A stretch of 64,000 nt of DNA from an uncultured Verrucomicrobiota bacterium (GTDB taxonomy: Bacteria; Verrucomicrobiota; Verrucomicrobiia; Opitutales; Opitutaceae): positions 1 through 64,000 of the forward strand of contig CAIOCT010000126.1 in assembly GCA_903856725.1 (NCBI GenBank), given 5' to 3'. Numbering within the stretch: the first letter of the stretch is position 1; every line of letters begins with the position of its first letter. The translations under genes were made by a program, and so were the position numbers. A model generated the notes under the pieces. The model saw only the letters and a list, made by a program, of their open reading frames with translations, had not been told where the DNA came from and did not search any database. Below, piece after piece: positions 45,963 through 55,815 of this stretch.

Positions 45963-48290
45963 TTAACGTAGGGTGACGCTTTTGACCGCACGATGTTCAG
46001 CAAATAACCAACGGGCCAGAGCCGGCATGAGCAGCATAGCCCCTAGCATGTTACAGAGGAACATAAAGGCGAGCAGCACTCCCATATCCGCCTGGAATTT
46101 GATGGCGGAGAAAGCCCACGTGCCGACCCCAATCGACAGCGCGAACCCTGTAAATACGACGGATGTTCCCATGGTGGCGAAGGATTCGCATAAGGCATCT
46201 TCCAACGATTTGCCTTCGCGGATTTTTTCCATGAGCGCCGAGCAGAGATAAATACCATAATCGACCCCAATTCCAACTCCGAGCGCCACGACTGGTAGAG
46301 TGGAGGTTTTTAAGCCAATTTGAAGGTATACCATGAGAGCGTAAGCCAGGTCCGAGACGATCACGAGCGGCAAGACGACACAAACGGTCGCGCGCCAAGA
46401 GCGGAATGAAATCAGGCAGAGTAAAATGATCGCGATATAGAGCCACATCACCATTGGAAATTGAGCGGATTCAACAACTTCATTAGTCGCGGCCATTACC
46501 CCAACATTGCCGGTGGCAAGTTGGAATTTTACTTTAGCGGTCGCGGACGTCGCTCGAAATTCTTTAACTGCAGCAATCACGCGCGTGATCGTCTCTGCCT
46601 TATGGTCCGTAAGATAAATCATGACCGGAATGACACTGCCGTCATTATTCAAGAGTCCCGTGGCCGTTTCTACAGGCGAAACCGCCTGGGCGAGCATAGC
46701 TTTATTTCGCGGAATAGATTTCCACTTGAGGCTACCTTCGTTCCAGCCGGCGGAAATAGTTTTAGCGACATCGGTGAGCGCGAGCGTGGATTTAACACCC
46801 TGAATATTGCGCATTTTCCAACTAAAACGGTCGATTAAGGCCATGACGTCATGGTCGATGACGCCATTCGGAATGGTTTCAGCAATGACGGTGATCACAT
46901 CAACTCCAATACTGAATTTATCCGTGATGGCGGCGGTATCCTGATTGTAGCGTGAATTTTGCCGTAACTCCGGAACGCCGGCGTGCATGTCGCCAATCTT
47001 AACCTGCTTTGCTTTAATGAAACCAAATGTCCAGCAACCCAAGGTCACCGCAATTATGATCAGGGAATTACGCCCGGTCGTTAATTTAACTAGTTTTCGC
47101 CAGATTGGCTGAAGTGCGAAACGACGAATGTTAACTCGCTTACGAAAATCCGGGGCCATTGTCGTGTAAGTAAGCAAGACAGGGAGTAAAAACCGATCAG
47201 TGAGAATGATGAGGGTAACGCCTAGACTGGCCGTGATTGCGAGTTCTTGAATAATGGGAACCTTCACTAAGTAGATTGTCAAAAAGCCCACCGTATCCGT
47301 TAGAATGGCTACAGTACCGGGAATAAATAGATTACTGAAGGAAGCGCGCGCGGCCCGCAGTTCATTGCGGCCGACATAAAATTCATACCGAAAAGAGCGC
47401 AGCATTTGCGTCGCATGGCTCAAGGCGATTGCGAATACCAGAAATGGCACGAGGATCGAAAGCGGATCGATGCCAAAGCCGAAAAGATAAAGTAAGCCCA
47501 ATTGCCAAATGACCGCGCAGGCCGAAGTCACCAAGGGTAAAACAGTCAAAATTAGCGACTGGGAGAAATAATAAAGCAGACCCGCCGAGATGATTATAGC
47601 GATGCCGAAGAAGAGGAGCACTCCGCGAGCGCCATCGGTGATATCGCCAATCACTTTAGCGAAACCAATAATGTGGATATTTACTTCGGAGGACTGATAT
47701 TTTTTTCGAATTTTGCTTTCCAACGCATCCGCCACTTCTGCGTAAGCTAATTTTCGGCCAGTCTGCGGATCCACTTCTAGTAAAGAGATAATAACAACCG
47801 CGCCGGTAAAATCATTGGCCACGAGTTGGCCAACGCGGCCTGATTTAATAATATTTTGATGAACGCGTTCGAGGCCGGCGGAGTTTGGCACAAAATCAGC
47901 CGGAATTATATTGCCGCCCTGAAGACCATCTTCGACGACCTCGAGATAGCGAACATTTGGGGTGAAAATAGAGGTGACCTGGGCTCGATCAACCCCCGGC
48001 AGGTAAAATGCTTCATCGGTAACCGCTTTGAGTGTTTGGAAGAAGCTGGGGGTGAAAATATCACCTTGCCGTGCATTGAGTGCGATCACTACGCGATTGG
48101 CACCGCCAAATTGTTCCTGATACTTTATGAAATTCCGAATGTACTCATGATCGCTGGGTAGCTGCTTGTTGAAACTTGCGTCGACGTGGGTCTTGCTCGC
48201 GAAAAAACCAAGCAACAACGTGACGATCGCGAATGAAGCCACGGTGAGATGGCGATGACCGAAGATCAGTTTTTCAATCTGGCGCAACAT
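45963..48290 (-). CDS. RND-superfamily MMPL-type transporter
   Basis: A 775-residue inner-membrane RND exporter of the hydrophobe/MMPL type. TM1 is near residues 15-31, the first periplasmic loop is about 32-222 (VDASFNKQLPSDHEYIRNF), TMs 2-6 about 222-378, a short loop and TM7 at about 408-425, the second periplasmic loop about 430-620, and TMs 8-12 near the C-terminus (VALGVGIGVDYGIYLCSAL, FTGFALSIG). This class moves hydrophobic compounds or lipids using the proton gradient. There is no adjacent membrane-fusion protein or TolC gene. The start codon is one base after the YCF48 stop, so translation is coupled. It belongs with DUF1302-DUF1329-YCF48. Confidence 0.92.
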   Translation of the reverse strand: MLRQIEKLIFGHRHLTVASFAIVTLLLGFFASKTHVDASFNKQLPSDHEYIRNFIKYQEQFGGANRVVIALNARQGDIFTPSFFQTLKAVTDEAFYLPGVDRAQVTSIFTPNVRYLEVVEDGLQGGNIIPADFVPNSAGLERVHQNIIKSGRVGQLVANDFTGAVVIISLLEVDPQTGRKLAYAEVADALESKIRKKYQSSEVNIHIIGFAKVIGDITDGARGVLLFFGIAIIISAGLLYYFSQSLILTVLPLVTSACAVIWQLGLLYLFGFGIDPLSILVPFLVFAIALSHATQMLRSFRYEFYVGRNELRAARASFSNLFIPGTVAILTDTVGFLTIYLVKVPIIQELAITASLGVTLIILTDRFLLPVLLTYTTMAPDFRKRVNIRRFALQPIWRKLVKLTTGRNSLIIIAVTLGCWTFGFIKAKQVKIGDMHAGVPELRQNSRYNQDTAAITDKFSIGVDVITVIAETIPNGVIDHDVMALIDRFSWKMRNIQGVKSTLALTDVAKTISAGWNEGSLKWKSIPRNKAMLAQAVSPVETATGLLNNDGSVIPVMIYLTDHKAETITRVIAAVKEFRATSATAKVKFQLATGNVGVMAATNEVVESAQFPMVMWLYIAIILLCLISFRSWRATVCVVLPLVIVSDLAYALMVYLQIGLKTSTLPVVALGVGIGVDYGIYLCSALMEKIREGKSLEDALCESFATMGTSVVFTGFALSIGVGTWAFSAIKFQADMGVLLAFMFLCNMLGAMLLMPALARWLFAEHRAVKSVTLR

Positions 48291-48291
48291 A

Positions 48292-49275
48292 CTAAGGAAT
48301 GTGGAGGCGGGTTACCCCTGCCTCGCCGACTGTAATAATTGCGCCGTCATCAGCTTCGATGAGGTCCGCCACACTGGTGCCGAAGTCAGCGGGCTTCCAA
48401 TGCTGAAAACTACGACCGGCATCGCGGCTAATAAAAAAATTCCCCCCTTGGCCGCTGAGGACTAAGGGGCCTTGGCGAAGGCGAATTCCCCCCATGATGA
48501 GTACTTTAACATCCGTCGATAAAGGCACCCACCGCGCGCCCTGATCATCAGAACGGAAGATATGACCACGTAAACCGTAAGTGACAATTCGCTGAGCCGT
48601 TAGCGGAAGAACACCGAACAGCGACCCATCGTATGGAACTTCGACTTTATGCCAAATTTGGCCACCATCTGAAGAGCGCAAGCAGATGCCGCTTTCACCG
48701 GCAAGGTAGAGTGTGCCATCAACTCCAGCGCTAATCCGGTTGAAATGGGCTTCTGCATCGCTCGGGTGGCCGCTTACCCAGTGAGCGCCTCCGTCGATTG
48801 TGTATAAGTATTTCCCGTACGCACCCACTGCAAAACCACGCAGCCGGTCTAAAAATAATACGCTGAGAAAAATGGTTTCGAGTTGCTGGCCATCATCCTG
48901 ACGCACCCACGTTTCACCACGATCTCGGGTAGCGATGATCACACCATCATGGCCCACCGCCCAGCCGTGCTGCGCATCAGGAAAGCTAACGCTCGTTAGC
49001 AGTGCTCGAGTAGGCGTGATTTGCTGAGTCCATTGCTGGCCTTGGTCAGATGATCGTAAAACGTGTCCGTGATCACCGACTGCCACTAACTGTTGGCCAG
49101 TGTTAACAATGCCGAGTAATAAACTGCGGTTAGCCAGTGGTGCTAATTCCGCTGAATCAGCGGCGTGGACAATTGGAATTAAGAAGAGGGCTGCCCATAT
49201 GCGGCTGACGCCAAAGTATTTTTTTATACAGCTCCGAATTAGCCCCGTCAGTTGCGCTAAAATTAGCAAGATCAC
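48292..49275 (-). CDS. YCF48/BNR-repeat periplasmic beta-propeller
   Basis: A 327-residue exported propeller related to YCF48/HCF136. A signal-type segment (RIWAALFLIPIVHAADSAE) precedes about six short repeats of the form G-h-h-x-x-S/T-x-D-x-G-x-x-W: SSDQGQQWTQQ, TRDRGETWVRQ, TIDGGAHWVSG, SSDGGQIWHKV, SDDQGARWVPL, SRDAGRSFQHW. YCF48 in plants and cyanobacteria helps assemble photosystem II; in heterotrophs the same fold accompanies RND exporters. The start is a GTG at 49275 and is not well supported by an SD sequence. The stop abuts the RND start. A terminator separates it from DUF1329 upstream, so it may have its own promoter or rely on read-through. Confidence 0.82.
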   Translation of the reverse strand: MILLILAQLTGLIRSCIKKYFGVSRIWAALFLIPIVHAADSAELAPLANRSLLLGIVNTGQQLVAVGDHGHVLRSSDQGQQWTQQITPTRALLTSVSFPDAQHGWAVGHDGVIIATRDRGETWVRQDDGQQLETIFLSVLFLDRLRGFAVGAYGKYLYTIDGGAHWVSGHPSDAEAHFNRISAGVDGTLYLAGESGICLRSSDGGQIWHKVEVPYDGSLFGVLPLTAQRIVTYGLRGHIFRSDDQGARWVPLSTDVKVLIMGGIRLRQGPLVLSGQGGNFFISRDAGRSFQHWKPADFGTSVADLIEADDGAIITVGEAGVTRLHIP

Positions 49276-49313
49276 TGAAATAAATATCTGACAGTCCTGA
49301 CCTCGCAGGCAAG

Positions 49314-49344
49314 AAAAAGGGCGACCCCGAGTAGAGGGTCGCCC
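49314..49344 (-). terminator. Terminator between DUF1329 and YCF48 genes
   Basis: Minus-strand stem GGGCGACCC, 8-base loop, GGGTCGCCC (49319-49344), then five T (49318-49314). It lies 16 bp after the DUF1329 stop and about 40 bp before the YCF48 start. It would end most DUF1302-DUF1329 transcripts and lower expression of YCF48-RND. Confidence 0.9.
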
Positions 49345-49360
49345 GTAGAGTCATGATTGG

Positions 49361-50719
49361 TTAGCGCACGCCATCCTGACGCAAGGTCGCGGGGGTGTAG
49401 TCCTGCGGACCGCGGCTAAGACTGAAGTTATACATTTTATTTTCATTATCGAGACCGATAGCCACGTAGCGACCGGCGATCAGATCGGTATGTACCTCAA
49501 GCGTACTCCAGAAAACTTGGGCTTCATAATAATTAATGCAGTGGGCTTCAGATACGCGCCAGAGTTGACCACGACCGTCGTATTGGTCGACGGCAAGCAC
49601 CTGCCAGCTATCTTCGTCGATGTAAAAAGTGCGCTGGGAGTAAACATGGCTCGTACCCGCTTTGAGCGTCGCATTAACGACCCAAACGCGGTGTTTTTCG
49701 TAGCGCGTGAGAGCTTGATTTATATGCAGTGGTTTGAGGATTTCGCTATATTTGATCGAATCGCTATGCAGTTTGTAAGAATTGTAGGGAACGATCATTT
49801 CTTTCTTTCCGACAAGTTTCCAATCGTAGCGATCGGGGGCCCCATTGAACATATCGAATTGATCGGCGGTGCGCATTCCGTCCGCAGCAGTCCCCGGATT
49901 ATCGTAGGAGACATTAGGCGCGCGGCGCACCCGGCGTTGGCCTGAGTTATAGAGCCAGGCGCGGCGTGATTCTTTAACTTGATCCATGGTTTCGTGAACA
50001 ACGAGAATGGAACCAGCAAGTCGCGCCGGAGCAGTTACCGCCTGCTTGAAGTAGATTAGAACATTATCCAGATCTTTTTCCTGCATGCCTTCGCGAGCAT
50101 AGTTGAAGAGAAACTCATCCTCGAAATCAACCAAGGTGTAACTACCATTACGCTGCGGAGCAGCTTGACTGATCGTTCGATTAGCCGCCACACCGCGATA
50201 GCGAGTGAGATGATTCCAAATCACCTCGAGCCCATTTTGGGGGATGGGGAATGGGGTGCCAATCGTTGAACCAGCAATGCCATTGCCGCCTTCATTGAGA
50301 GACGCGGTCGTCGCATTTTGCTTAGTCGCACTATAGATGCGCTGGGGGTTGGCTGCACTCCGGTGCGTGGGGTAAACCGGCATCGAATAATCAGAATAGG
50401 CTTTCAGTAAAGCTAAGTGCCCAGCGCTCAATTCTGCCGCATATTTATCAACATTAGTCCCAGTGATGGTGAACAGGGGCACTTCATCCTTATAAGGATC
50501 GGGATGATGCATTCCTACCGTATAACCAGCCGGTGGAGCGGTGATGCCGCCTGTCCATGCTGGAATAGAACCATCAGCATTGCCGGCTTTCTCACCCCCA
50601 AGCGGCGTAAGGTCGTTGCCAAGTCGGTTCGCGTCGCTAGCCGAAATAGCCGCAAAGCCCCCGAGTGTAAGTGAGAGGAGGGTGCCGCTGGCGATGAAGT
50701 AACGAAGTCCTGATTTCAT
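49361..50719 (-). CDS. DUF1329 periplasmic protein
   Basis: A 452-residue exported protein of the DUF1329 family (LolB-like fold expected). Signal peptide: MKSGLRYFIASGTLLSLTLGGFAAISA. The N-terminal motif SDANRLGNDLTPLGGEKAGNADGSIPAWTGG is diagnostic of the family, as are RRAWLYNSGQRRVRRAP and YIDEDSWQVLAVDQYDGRGQLWRV. DUF1329 genes nearly always lie beside DUF1302 in Proteobacteria, where the pair is thought to act in the outer membrane and periplasm on hydrophobic compounds. Here it is 19 bp after DUF1302, the same arrangement. The start has no clear SD, so coupling to DUF1302 is likely. Confidence 0.93.
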   Translation of the reverse strand: MKSGLRYFIASGTLLSLTLGGFAAISASDANRLGNDLTPLGGEKAGNADGSIPAWTGGITAPPAGYTVGMHHPDPYKDEVPLFTITGTNVDKYAAELSAGHLALLKAYSDYSMPVYPTHRSAANPQRIYSATKQNATTASLNEGGNGIAGSTIGTPFPIPQNGLEVIWNHLTRYRGVAANRTISQAAPQRNGSYTLVDFEDEFLFNYAREGMQEKDLDNVLIYFKQAVTAPARLAGSILVVHETMDQVKESRRAWLYNSGQRRVRRAPNVSYDNPGTAADGMRTADQFDMFNGAPDRYDWKLVGKKEMIVPYNSYKLHSDSIKYSEILKPLHINQALTRYEKHRVWVVNATLKAGTSHVYSQRTFYIDEDSWQVLAVDQYDGRGQLWRVSEAHCINYYEAQVFWSTLEVHTDLIAGRYVAIGLDNENKMYNFSLSRGPQDYTPATLRQDGVR

Positions 50720-50738
50720 GGTAATGGGGTAATTTAAA

Positions 50739-52802
50739 TTAGAACGAGTATTTCATATTGCAGGAGATGAAATCACGATCGCTGATCAAATTATAGCGAT
50801 CAGCGCCGAAGAAATTAACATAACGGAGGTCAAGGGCCCAAGCATTCTGAAAGGTGCACTCAGCACCGATGGTAAACGATTTCCTTCCGTGAAGAAAATT
50901 GCCGAGGGGCAAAGGAGTATTACCCCCTACATCATGAGTGTAGATTACAGTGGGGGAGATATTCACGCCCCGGAAGACGTTATTGTAATCGAGGCGACCA
51001 ACTAATTGGTAGCCCCATGAGAAACTATCCGCGAAGGCTGAGGCAGGCTCAGCAAGCGGCGCGATATTCGAAGCATTATTGCCCGAATTGGTCATGTAGT
51101 TGATGTCACCACCGACGAAGGTGCCGGGACCATCAAACCGCAAGACGCTCTTGCTTGGAAGGTCGGCATTAACGAAGCCGGATTCAGCCAAAAGCGTAGT
51201 CTGCGCTGATCCGAGAATGCCTTTGCCCACCCACGTGGCGGTCATCTGGCCCGTCGTTACTTTGAGGCGGCGATAGCCAGGGACATAGGTGTTTAGCTGG
51301 CCAAGAAAATTACCGATTTGGTTATTGGTACCAAACGCAGGGTTAATTGAAGAGAATGCGGCGAAAAGTAATTCGACGTCATCAACCTGCAGCGGTTGAC
51401 TTTTCCGATAGCTAATTTCGCCCTGCAGGGCGATTCCGTGCACACTTGTGTTGAAGCTAGCTCCAACTAAACCGATGTCTTCGGGAAATTCGACTAAGTA
51501 GCGTCCGGTACCTGAGGCGGTCAAGAAGCCGATGGTCTTAGCTCCATTCGCAATCGTGATCGTGGAGGGATAAAATGCGGCATAAGGCGCCAAAGATGGG
51601 GCCAACGAGCCAACCGGTACACTGGTCAGAGCCGACCCCACTAGTCCTGGTAGAATTGCAGAAACCGTGGCCGGCGGAATTCCTGCGGCGATCATTGCCG
51701 GCGCCAGATTCGCGGTAGCTAAGCCGCTCGCGGTGGCTTGCACCAAAGCTGAACTGATGGCTTCCGTCGGCGTGCGTGCTGAAATCACAGGCAGGCGACT
51801 GTGATAATTCATGGCGAACAAACCGAATTCGGTATCCTTCAACCCGCGAGCTAGCCAACGAAGATTAACTCCGTATTGGCCAGAAGAACTAGGTTCACCA
51901 TCGGTGCCACGCGGCACTGCGCCCAGCGAGGCTGTGTCGGCAATAGCGCCAAATCCGAGCAGAACCTTGGTGCCACCCTTAGGGGCATAATCGTTCGAAC
52001 TAAAGTAGGTGCCAGGGGGATCAATACGGGTGCGATCCCAGTCGAGGAGGTAAAAAGCTTCTAATGACAAATCTTCATTTAGGCCCAACGCGGCCGAGAC
52101 CATATTGACGGGCCGGAGAGCTTCTTTCAGCTCGGAGCCGGGCGTGCGCAATTTGGCCACGTCGATGGGATTAATTGAGTTAATGCCGTTCGGGATAAAA
52201 GTGCTTTCGCCCCAGCTCAGAACTTGGCGGCCTACCCGAAGCGTAGCTGGCATTCCGTTAAGCGTCTCTTTAAAATAAACGTAAGCATCGAGCAACTCTG
52301 CACCCGTACTCACAATTTTGTTCGCTTCATCGCTCAGCGGCGTGCGATCGCGGACGCCATTCGAATTCACAAAGTCATTAAAATAATAACCGCGGACAAA
52401 AAGACCGGCGTGCTGGTATTTAACAAGGAGGTCATGGTTTGCTTTGACGAGAAACGAAGCCATGCCCGCACTGCGATAATTCAGATCGCCGTCGTCGTTA
52501 TTGTTTGACCGCTGTAACCCGCCAGAACCAAGGCCATAAAATTGCCGATCTGCCTCGTTGACGCGGTACAGGCCACCAAGTGAAAGGGTTGTGTCAAAGT
52601 TACCTTTAACGTCACCGAATTCAAAAACAAAGGCATGGGCACAAGGCGCCAGAACTAAAGCCAAACCGGCGATAGCCGATAGGCGCAGACAGGAGGAGAC
52701 AGCTTTGCTAAGGTTCATAGATATAATACTCAAGGGTTCTAGATGAAGGAGCCAGATGCTGCGTGGCGATACGAGCTCCGCGTTAGAGTTTGAAAGGCTC
52801 AT
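50739..52802 (-). CDS. DUF1302 outer-membrane beta-barrel protein
   Basis: A 687-residue outer-membrane protein of the DUF1302 family. ATG 52802 has AAGGGAG five bases upstream, the best SD in the block, yet the signal peptide (MNLSKAVSSCLRLSAIAGLA, then LVLAPCAHAF) starts only at residue 29; either the long N-region is real or translation also starts at 52718. Family start FEFGDVKGNFDTTLSLGG and VGRQVLSWGESTFIPNGIN are typical; the last residue is Phe (NMKYSF), the barrel insertion signal. An Ala/Pro-rich insertion near residues 340-410 is odd. It is first in the unit and probably carries its promoter in 52803-52908. Confidence 0.9.
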   Translation of the reverse strand: MSLSNSNAELVSPRSIWLLHLEPLSIISMNLSKAVSSCLRLSAIAGLALVLAPCAHAFVFEFGDVKGNFDTTLSLGGLYRVNEADRQFYGLGSGGLQRSNNNDDGDLNYRSAGMASFLVKANHDLLVKYQHAGLFVRGYYFNDFVNSNGVRDRTPLSDEANKIVSTGAELLDAYVYFKETLNGMPATLRVGRQVLSWGESTFIPNGINSINPIDVAKLRTPGSELKEALRPVNMVSAALGLNEDLSLEAFYLLDWDRTRIDPPGTYFSSNDYAPKGGTKVLLGFGAIADTASLGAVPRGTDGEPSSSGQYGVNLRWLARGLKDTEFGLFAMNYHSRLPVISARTPTEAISSALVQATASGLATANLAPAMIAAGIPPATVSAILPGLVGSALTSVPVGSLAPSLAPYAAFYPSTITIANGAKTIGFLTASGTGRYLVEFPEDIGLVGASFNTSVHGIALQGEISYRKSQPLQVDDVELLFAAFSSINPAFGTNNQIGNFLGQLNTYVPGYRRLKVTTGQMTATWVGKGILGSAQTTLLAESGFVNADLPSKSVLRFDGPGTFVGGDINYMTNSGNNASNIAPLAEPASAFADSFSWGYQLVGRLDYNNVFRGVNISPTVIYTHDVGGNTPLPLGNFLHGRKSFTIGAECTFQNAWALDLRYVNFFGADRYNLISDRDFISCNMKYSF

Positions 52803-52908
52803 AAAGCTCCCTTAATAATAAAATCACAAGCGAGAAACGCGAAGCGGAGGGTAGTGGAAATACTTAATCTCACTTTGACGCGCGGACTAAAACCGCAACA
52901 TTGGCGTC

Positions 52909-55752
52909 ATGAAGGCTGCGTCGCACATTCATATTAAGGGAGCCCGCGAACATAATTTGCGGAACTTAGAACTTCGCATTCCCCGCGGTCAGCTGGTCGT
53001 CTTGACGGGGCCGAGTGGGTCAGGGAAGTCATCATTGGCCTTTGATACAATTTACGCTGAGGGCTACCGGAAATATATGGAAAGCCTCTCGGCTTCGGCG
53101 CGCCAATTATTGGAACAGCTTAAACGACCCGATGTAGATTTTATTCATGGACTTTCCCCCGTCCTCGCAATCGAACAACGCACGGGGGGCGGTTCTCCCC
53201 GCAGTACGGTTGCAACCGTAACTGAAGTGGCTGATTATGCGCGTTTGCTTTGGGCGCTCTGCGGAGAACCCCGCTGCCCTAAAGATGGAGGGCATGTCCA
53301 CAAGCGCTCGCTGGACGATTGCGTTTCTCAATTATTTCAAACTGCTCCAGGTGAGCGCGCCATTATTGTAGCCGCCTGGTTGACGGCAAAACCGTCTGTA
53401 CTGAGAGACGAATTACCGCGACTTCGCCAACGCGGCTTTCAGCGGGTCCGCATTGCGGGCGTTATTTATTCTCTGGATGACTGGTCGATGGGAGTAAACC
53501 ACAGTTCCACGGAGCTCACCGTTGAGTTAGTAATTGATCGGGTTGTCATCACAGCTGATCAGCGCAGTCGTTTAGCTGATTCCTTGGAACTCGCTTTTCG
53601 CGAAGGGCAGAATCGCGTGAAAGTTCTCGTGCAAAAAACAGCCGCTGATCCTTGGCGGGAAATCCCCCTTAGCCAGAATTTAAGCTGCACACTCTGCGGT
53701 GATGTTTTTGAATTACTATCGCCGCGCCATTTTTCATTTAATCATCAAGAGGGGGCCTGTCCAGATTGTGGAGGGTTGGGTCGTAAACTTACTTTTAACG
53801 ATCAACTTATAGTCCCCAAACCAGAGAAATCAGTCCGAACGGGGGCGCTCAAACCGTTGCGCATTGGCGGCCGCAATCTCATTATTCGCCATAACACGCT
53901 GCTCAAACAATTGGCCGAGCAATTGCCGTTTGATCCTGAAGTACCGTGGATGGATCTGCCGGCGGCCACTCGGCAGGCCCTCTTGTACGGCGCGGGCGAG
54001 CGTTTGTTTAGTTTCCGCCCACGCCGCACACAGAAAGCGGAATCGAAAGCTTTTCCAGGAGTCATTGCGCTTCTCGAAACCGGCCGTCGTGAATCGCGCA
54101 GTGATGGCTACCGCGCGCGTTTAGCTACTTTTATGGCGAGTGGCGATTGCCCCTCCTGCCACGGGTGGCGGCTTAATGCAAAAAGTGCTGCGGTGCAGTT
54201 AGCCAGTCGTAGCTTTGTTGAATTCATGGCGATGGATATACAACGCGCCTATGAATTCCTCCAAAGTCTTTCTGCCATTTTACCCGCTACAGAAGCGGTC
54301 GCCGAAGTGCTGACTGCCGTCGAGCAACGTTTACGTTTTTTAAACGAAACGGGACTAGGCTATTTAACCTTGGAGCGAGATTACGCTACCTTATCTGGCG
54401 GTGAGGCTCAACGCGTCCGGCTAGCCACTCAATTAGGAATGGGACTCGTCGGAGTTATCTATGTGCTGGATGAACCGAGCATCGGTCTGCACCCGCACGA
54501 CAATCAACGTTTGCTAGGAACGCTCCGTGAATTGCGCGATCGTGGTAATACCGTCTTGGTAGTTGAACATGATGCCGACACCATACGAATCGCAGATGAA
54601 TTAATTGAGCTCGGACCGGGCGCCGGAACGGAAGGGGGGCAGATTCTCTTTCAAGGGTCGCCGCAAGCGTGTGCTCAATTACCCGAGTCAATCTCGCGCA
54701 CGGGAGCGTATCTCGCGGGGAAATTAGGTATAATGAAAAATGCGCTAACTAAAACTCCCGATAGCCGCTGGTTAAGTGTGCATGGAGCAACCGAGCATAA
54801 TTTAAAAAACATTGATGCCTATTTTCCGATCGGACTGCTGACCTGCGTTACCGGGGTCTCTGGTTCTGGGAAAAGTTCACTGGTTAATGATATTCTTGCT
54901 GTAGCGGTAGCGCGTAAACTGAACGGAGCCAAAAGCCTGCCGGGGCAACACCGCAGCTTGCGAGGGCTGGAGCATTTTGAAAAAGCCGTCGTCATCGATC
55001 AAGAACCGATTGGGCGGAGTCCCCGCTCTAATCCCGCGAGCTACGTGGGGTTGCTTGATCTGCTTCGCGCGCTTTTCGCCCAACTGCCACTGGCAAAAGT
55101 GCGTGGCTATAAGGCAAGCCGCTTTAGTTTTAACGTGCGCGGTGGGCGATGCGAACGCTGCCAAGGAGATGGGCAAATTAAACTCGATATGCAGTTCATG
55201 GCAGATGCGTACACCCCCTGCGGCAGTTGTGATGGTCAGCGCTTTAATCGCGAAACCTTGGAAATTCGTTTTCATGGAAAAAACATTGCCGATGTTCTTG
55301 CGCTCACTGTTCGGGAGGCCTTGGAACTGTTCCGCCCCGTCCCGCGGATTATGGAAAAATTAGCGACGCTCGACGCCGTGGGGCTTGGTTATTTACAACT
55401 AGGACAATCGGCTACAACCCTCTCAGGCGGCGAGGCACAGCGAATTAAATTGTCACTCGAATTGAGTAAGCGCGAGCAGGGGCTAACTCTTTATATTCTC
55501 GATGAGCCTACCACGGGATTGCATTGGACGGATATTCAGCGGCTGATGGATTTACTTTTTAAATTACGTGATGCGGGTAACACCTTGGTGGTGATTGAGC
55601 ATAATCTTGATGTTATAAAAACCGCAGACTGGGTGCTTGACCTTGGCCCCGGCGGGGGACCTGCCGGCGGTAAGATTATCTATGCCGGTAGCGTGATGGG
55701 CCTGCAAGAGGAGCCGGCGTCACTTACAAGCAGGGCGCTCAGGCAAGTCTAG
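52909..55752 (+). CDS. uvrA: Excinuclease ABC subunit A
   Basis: A 947-residue UvrA, the damage-sensing ATPase of nucleotide excision repair. First Walker [11 protein letters not shown] (residues 34-43) and second [10 protein letters not shown] (from about 649). Both signature loops LSGGEAQR and both Walker B pieces ([23 protein letters not shown]) are intact. Zinc-finger cysteines are in CTLCG...CPDCGG and CERCQGDGQ...CGSCDGQ. The UvrB-binding stretch (about 115-245) and CPSCHGWRL insertion-domain part are kept, so it looks like a canonical UvrA rather than UvrA2. The open frame is clean. Transcribed toward dinB, 63 bp away. No LexA-type box was obvious upstream. Confidence 0.95.
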   Translation: MKAASHIHIKGAREHNLRNLELRIPRGQLVVLTGPSGSGKSSLAFDTIYAEGYRKYMESLSASARQLLEQLKRPDVDFIHGLSPVLAIEQRTGGGSPRSTVATVTEVADYARLLWALCGEPRCPKDGGHVHKRSLDDCVSQLFQTAPGERAIIVAAWLTAKPSVLRDELPRLRQRGFQRVRIAGVIYSLDDWSMGVNHSSTELTVELVIDRVVITADQRSRLADSLELAFREGQNRVKVLVQKTAADPWREIPLSQNLSCTLCGDVFELLSPRHFSFNHQEGACPDCGGLGRKLTFNDQLIVPKPEKSVRTGALKPLRIGGRNLIIRHNTLLKQLAEQLPFDPEVPWMDLPAATRQALLYGAGERLFSFRPRRTQKAESKAFPGVIALLETGRRESRSDGYRARLATFMASGDCPSCHGWRLNAKSAAVQLASRSFVEFMAMDIQRAYEFLQSLSAILPATEAVAEVLTAVEQRLRFLNETGLGYLTLERDYATLSGGEAQRVRLATQLGMGLVGVIYVLDEPSIGLHPHDNQRLLGTLRELRDRGNTVLVVEHDADTIRIADELIELGPGAGTEGGQILFQGSPQACAQLPESISRTGAYLAGKLGIMKNALTKTPDSRWLSVHGATEHNLKNIDAYFPIGLLTCVTGVSGSGKSSLVNDILAVAVARKLNGAKSLPGQHRSLRGLEHFEKAVVIDQEPIGRSPRSNPASYVGLLDLLRALFAQLPLAKVRGYKASRFSFNVRGGRCERCQGDGQIKLDMQFMADAYTPCGSCDGQRFNRETLEIRFHGKNIADVLALTVREALELFRPVPRIMEKLATLDAVGLGYLQLGQSATTLSGGEAQRIKLSLELSKREQGLTLYILDEPTTGLHWTDIQRLMDLLFKLRDAGNTLVVIEHNLDVIKTADWVLDLGPGGGPAGGKIIYAGSVMGLQEEPASLTSRALRQV

Positions 55753-55815
55753 TATCAGTAAAATTCTCTCACGCAATTGCCTTCGACTAGCTAACCTAGC
55801 ATAAATTTTAGGCTA

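Noticed and set aside
52803-52908. LexA/SOS box upstream of uvrA
   Set aside because: No recognisable palindromic box found in the gap; nor before dinB apart from a weak CCTA...TAGG repeat.
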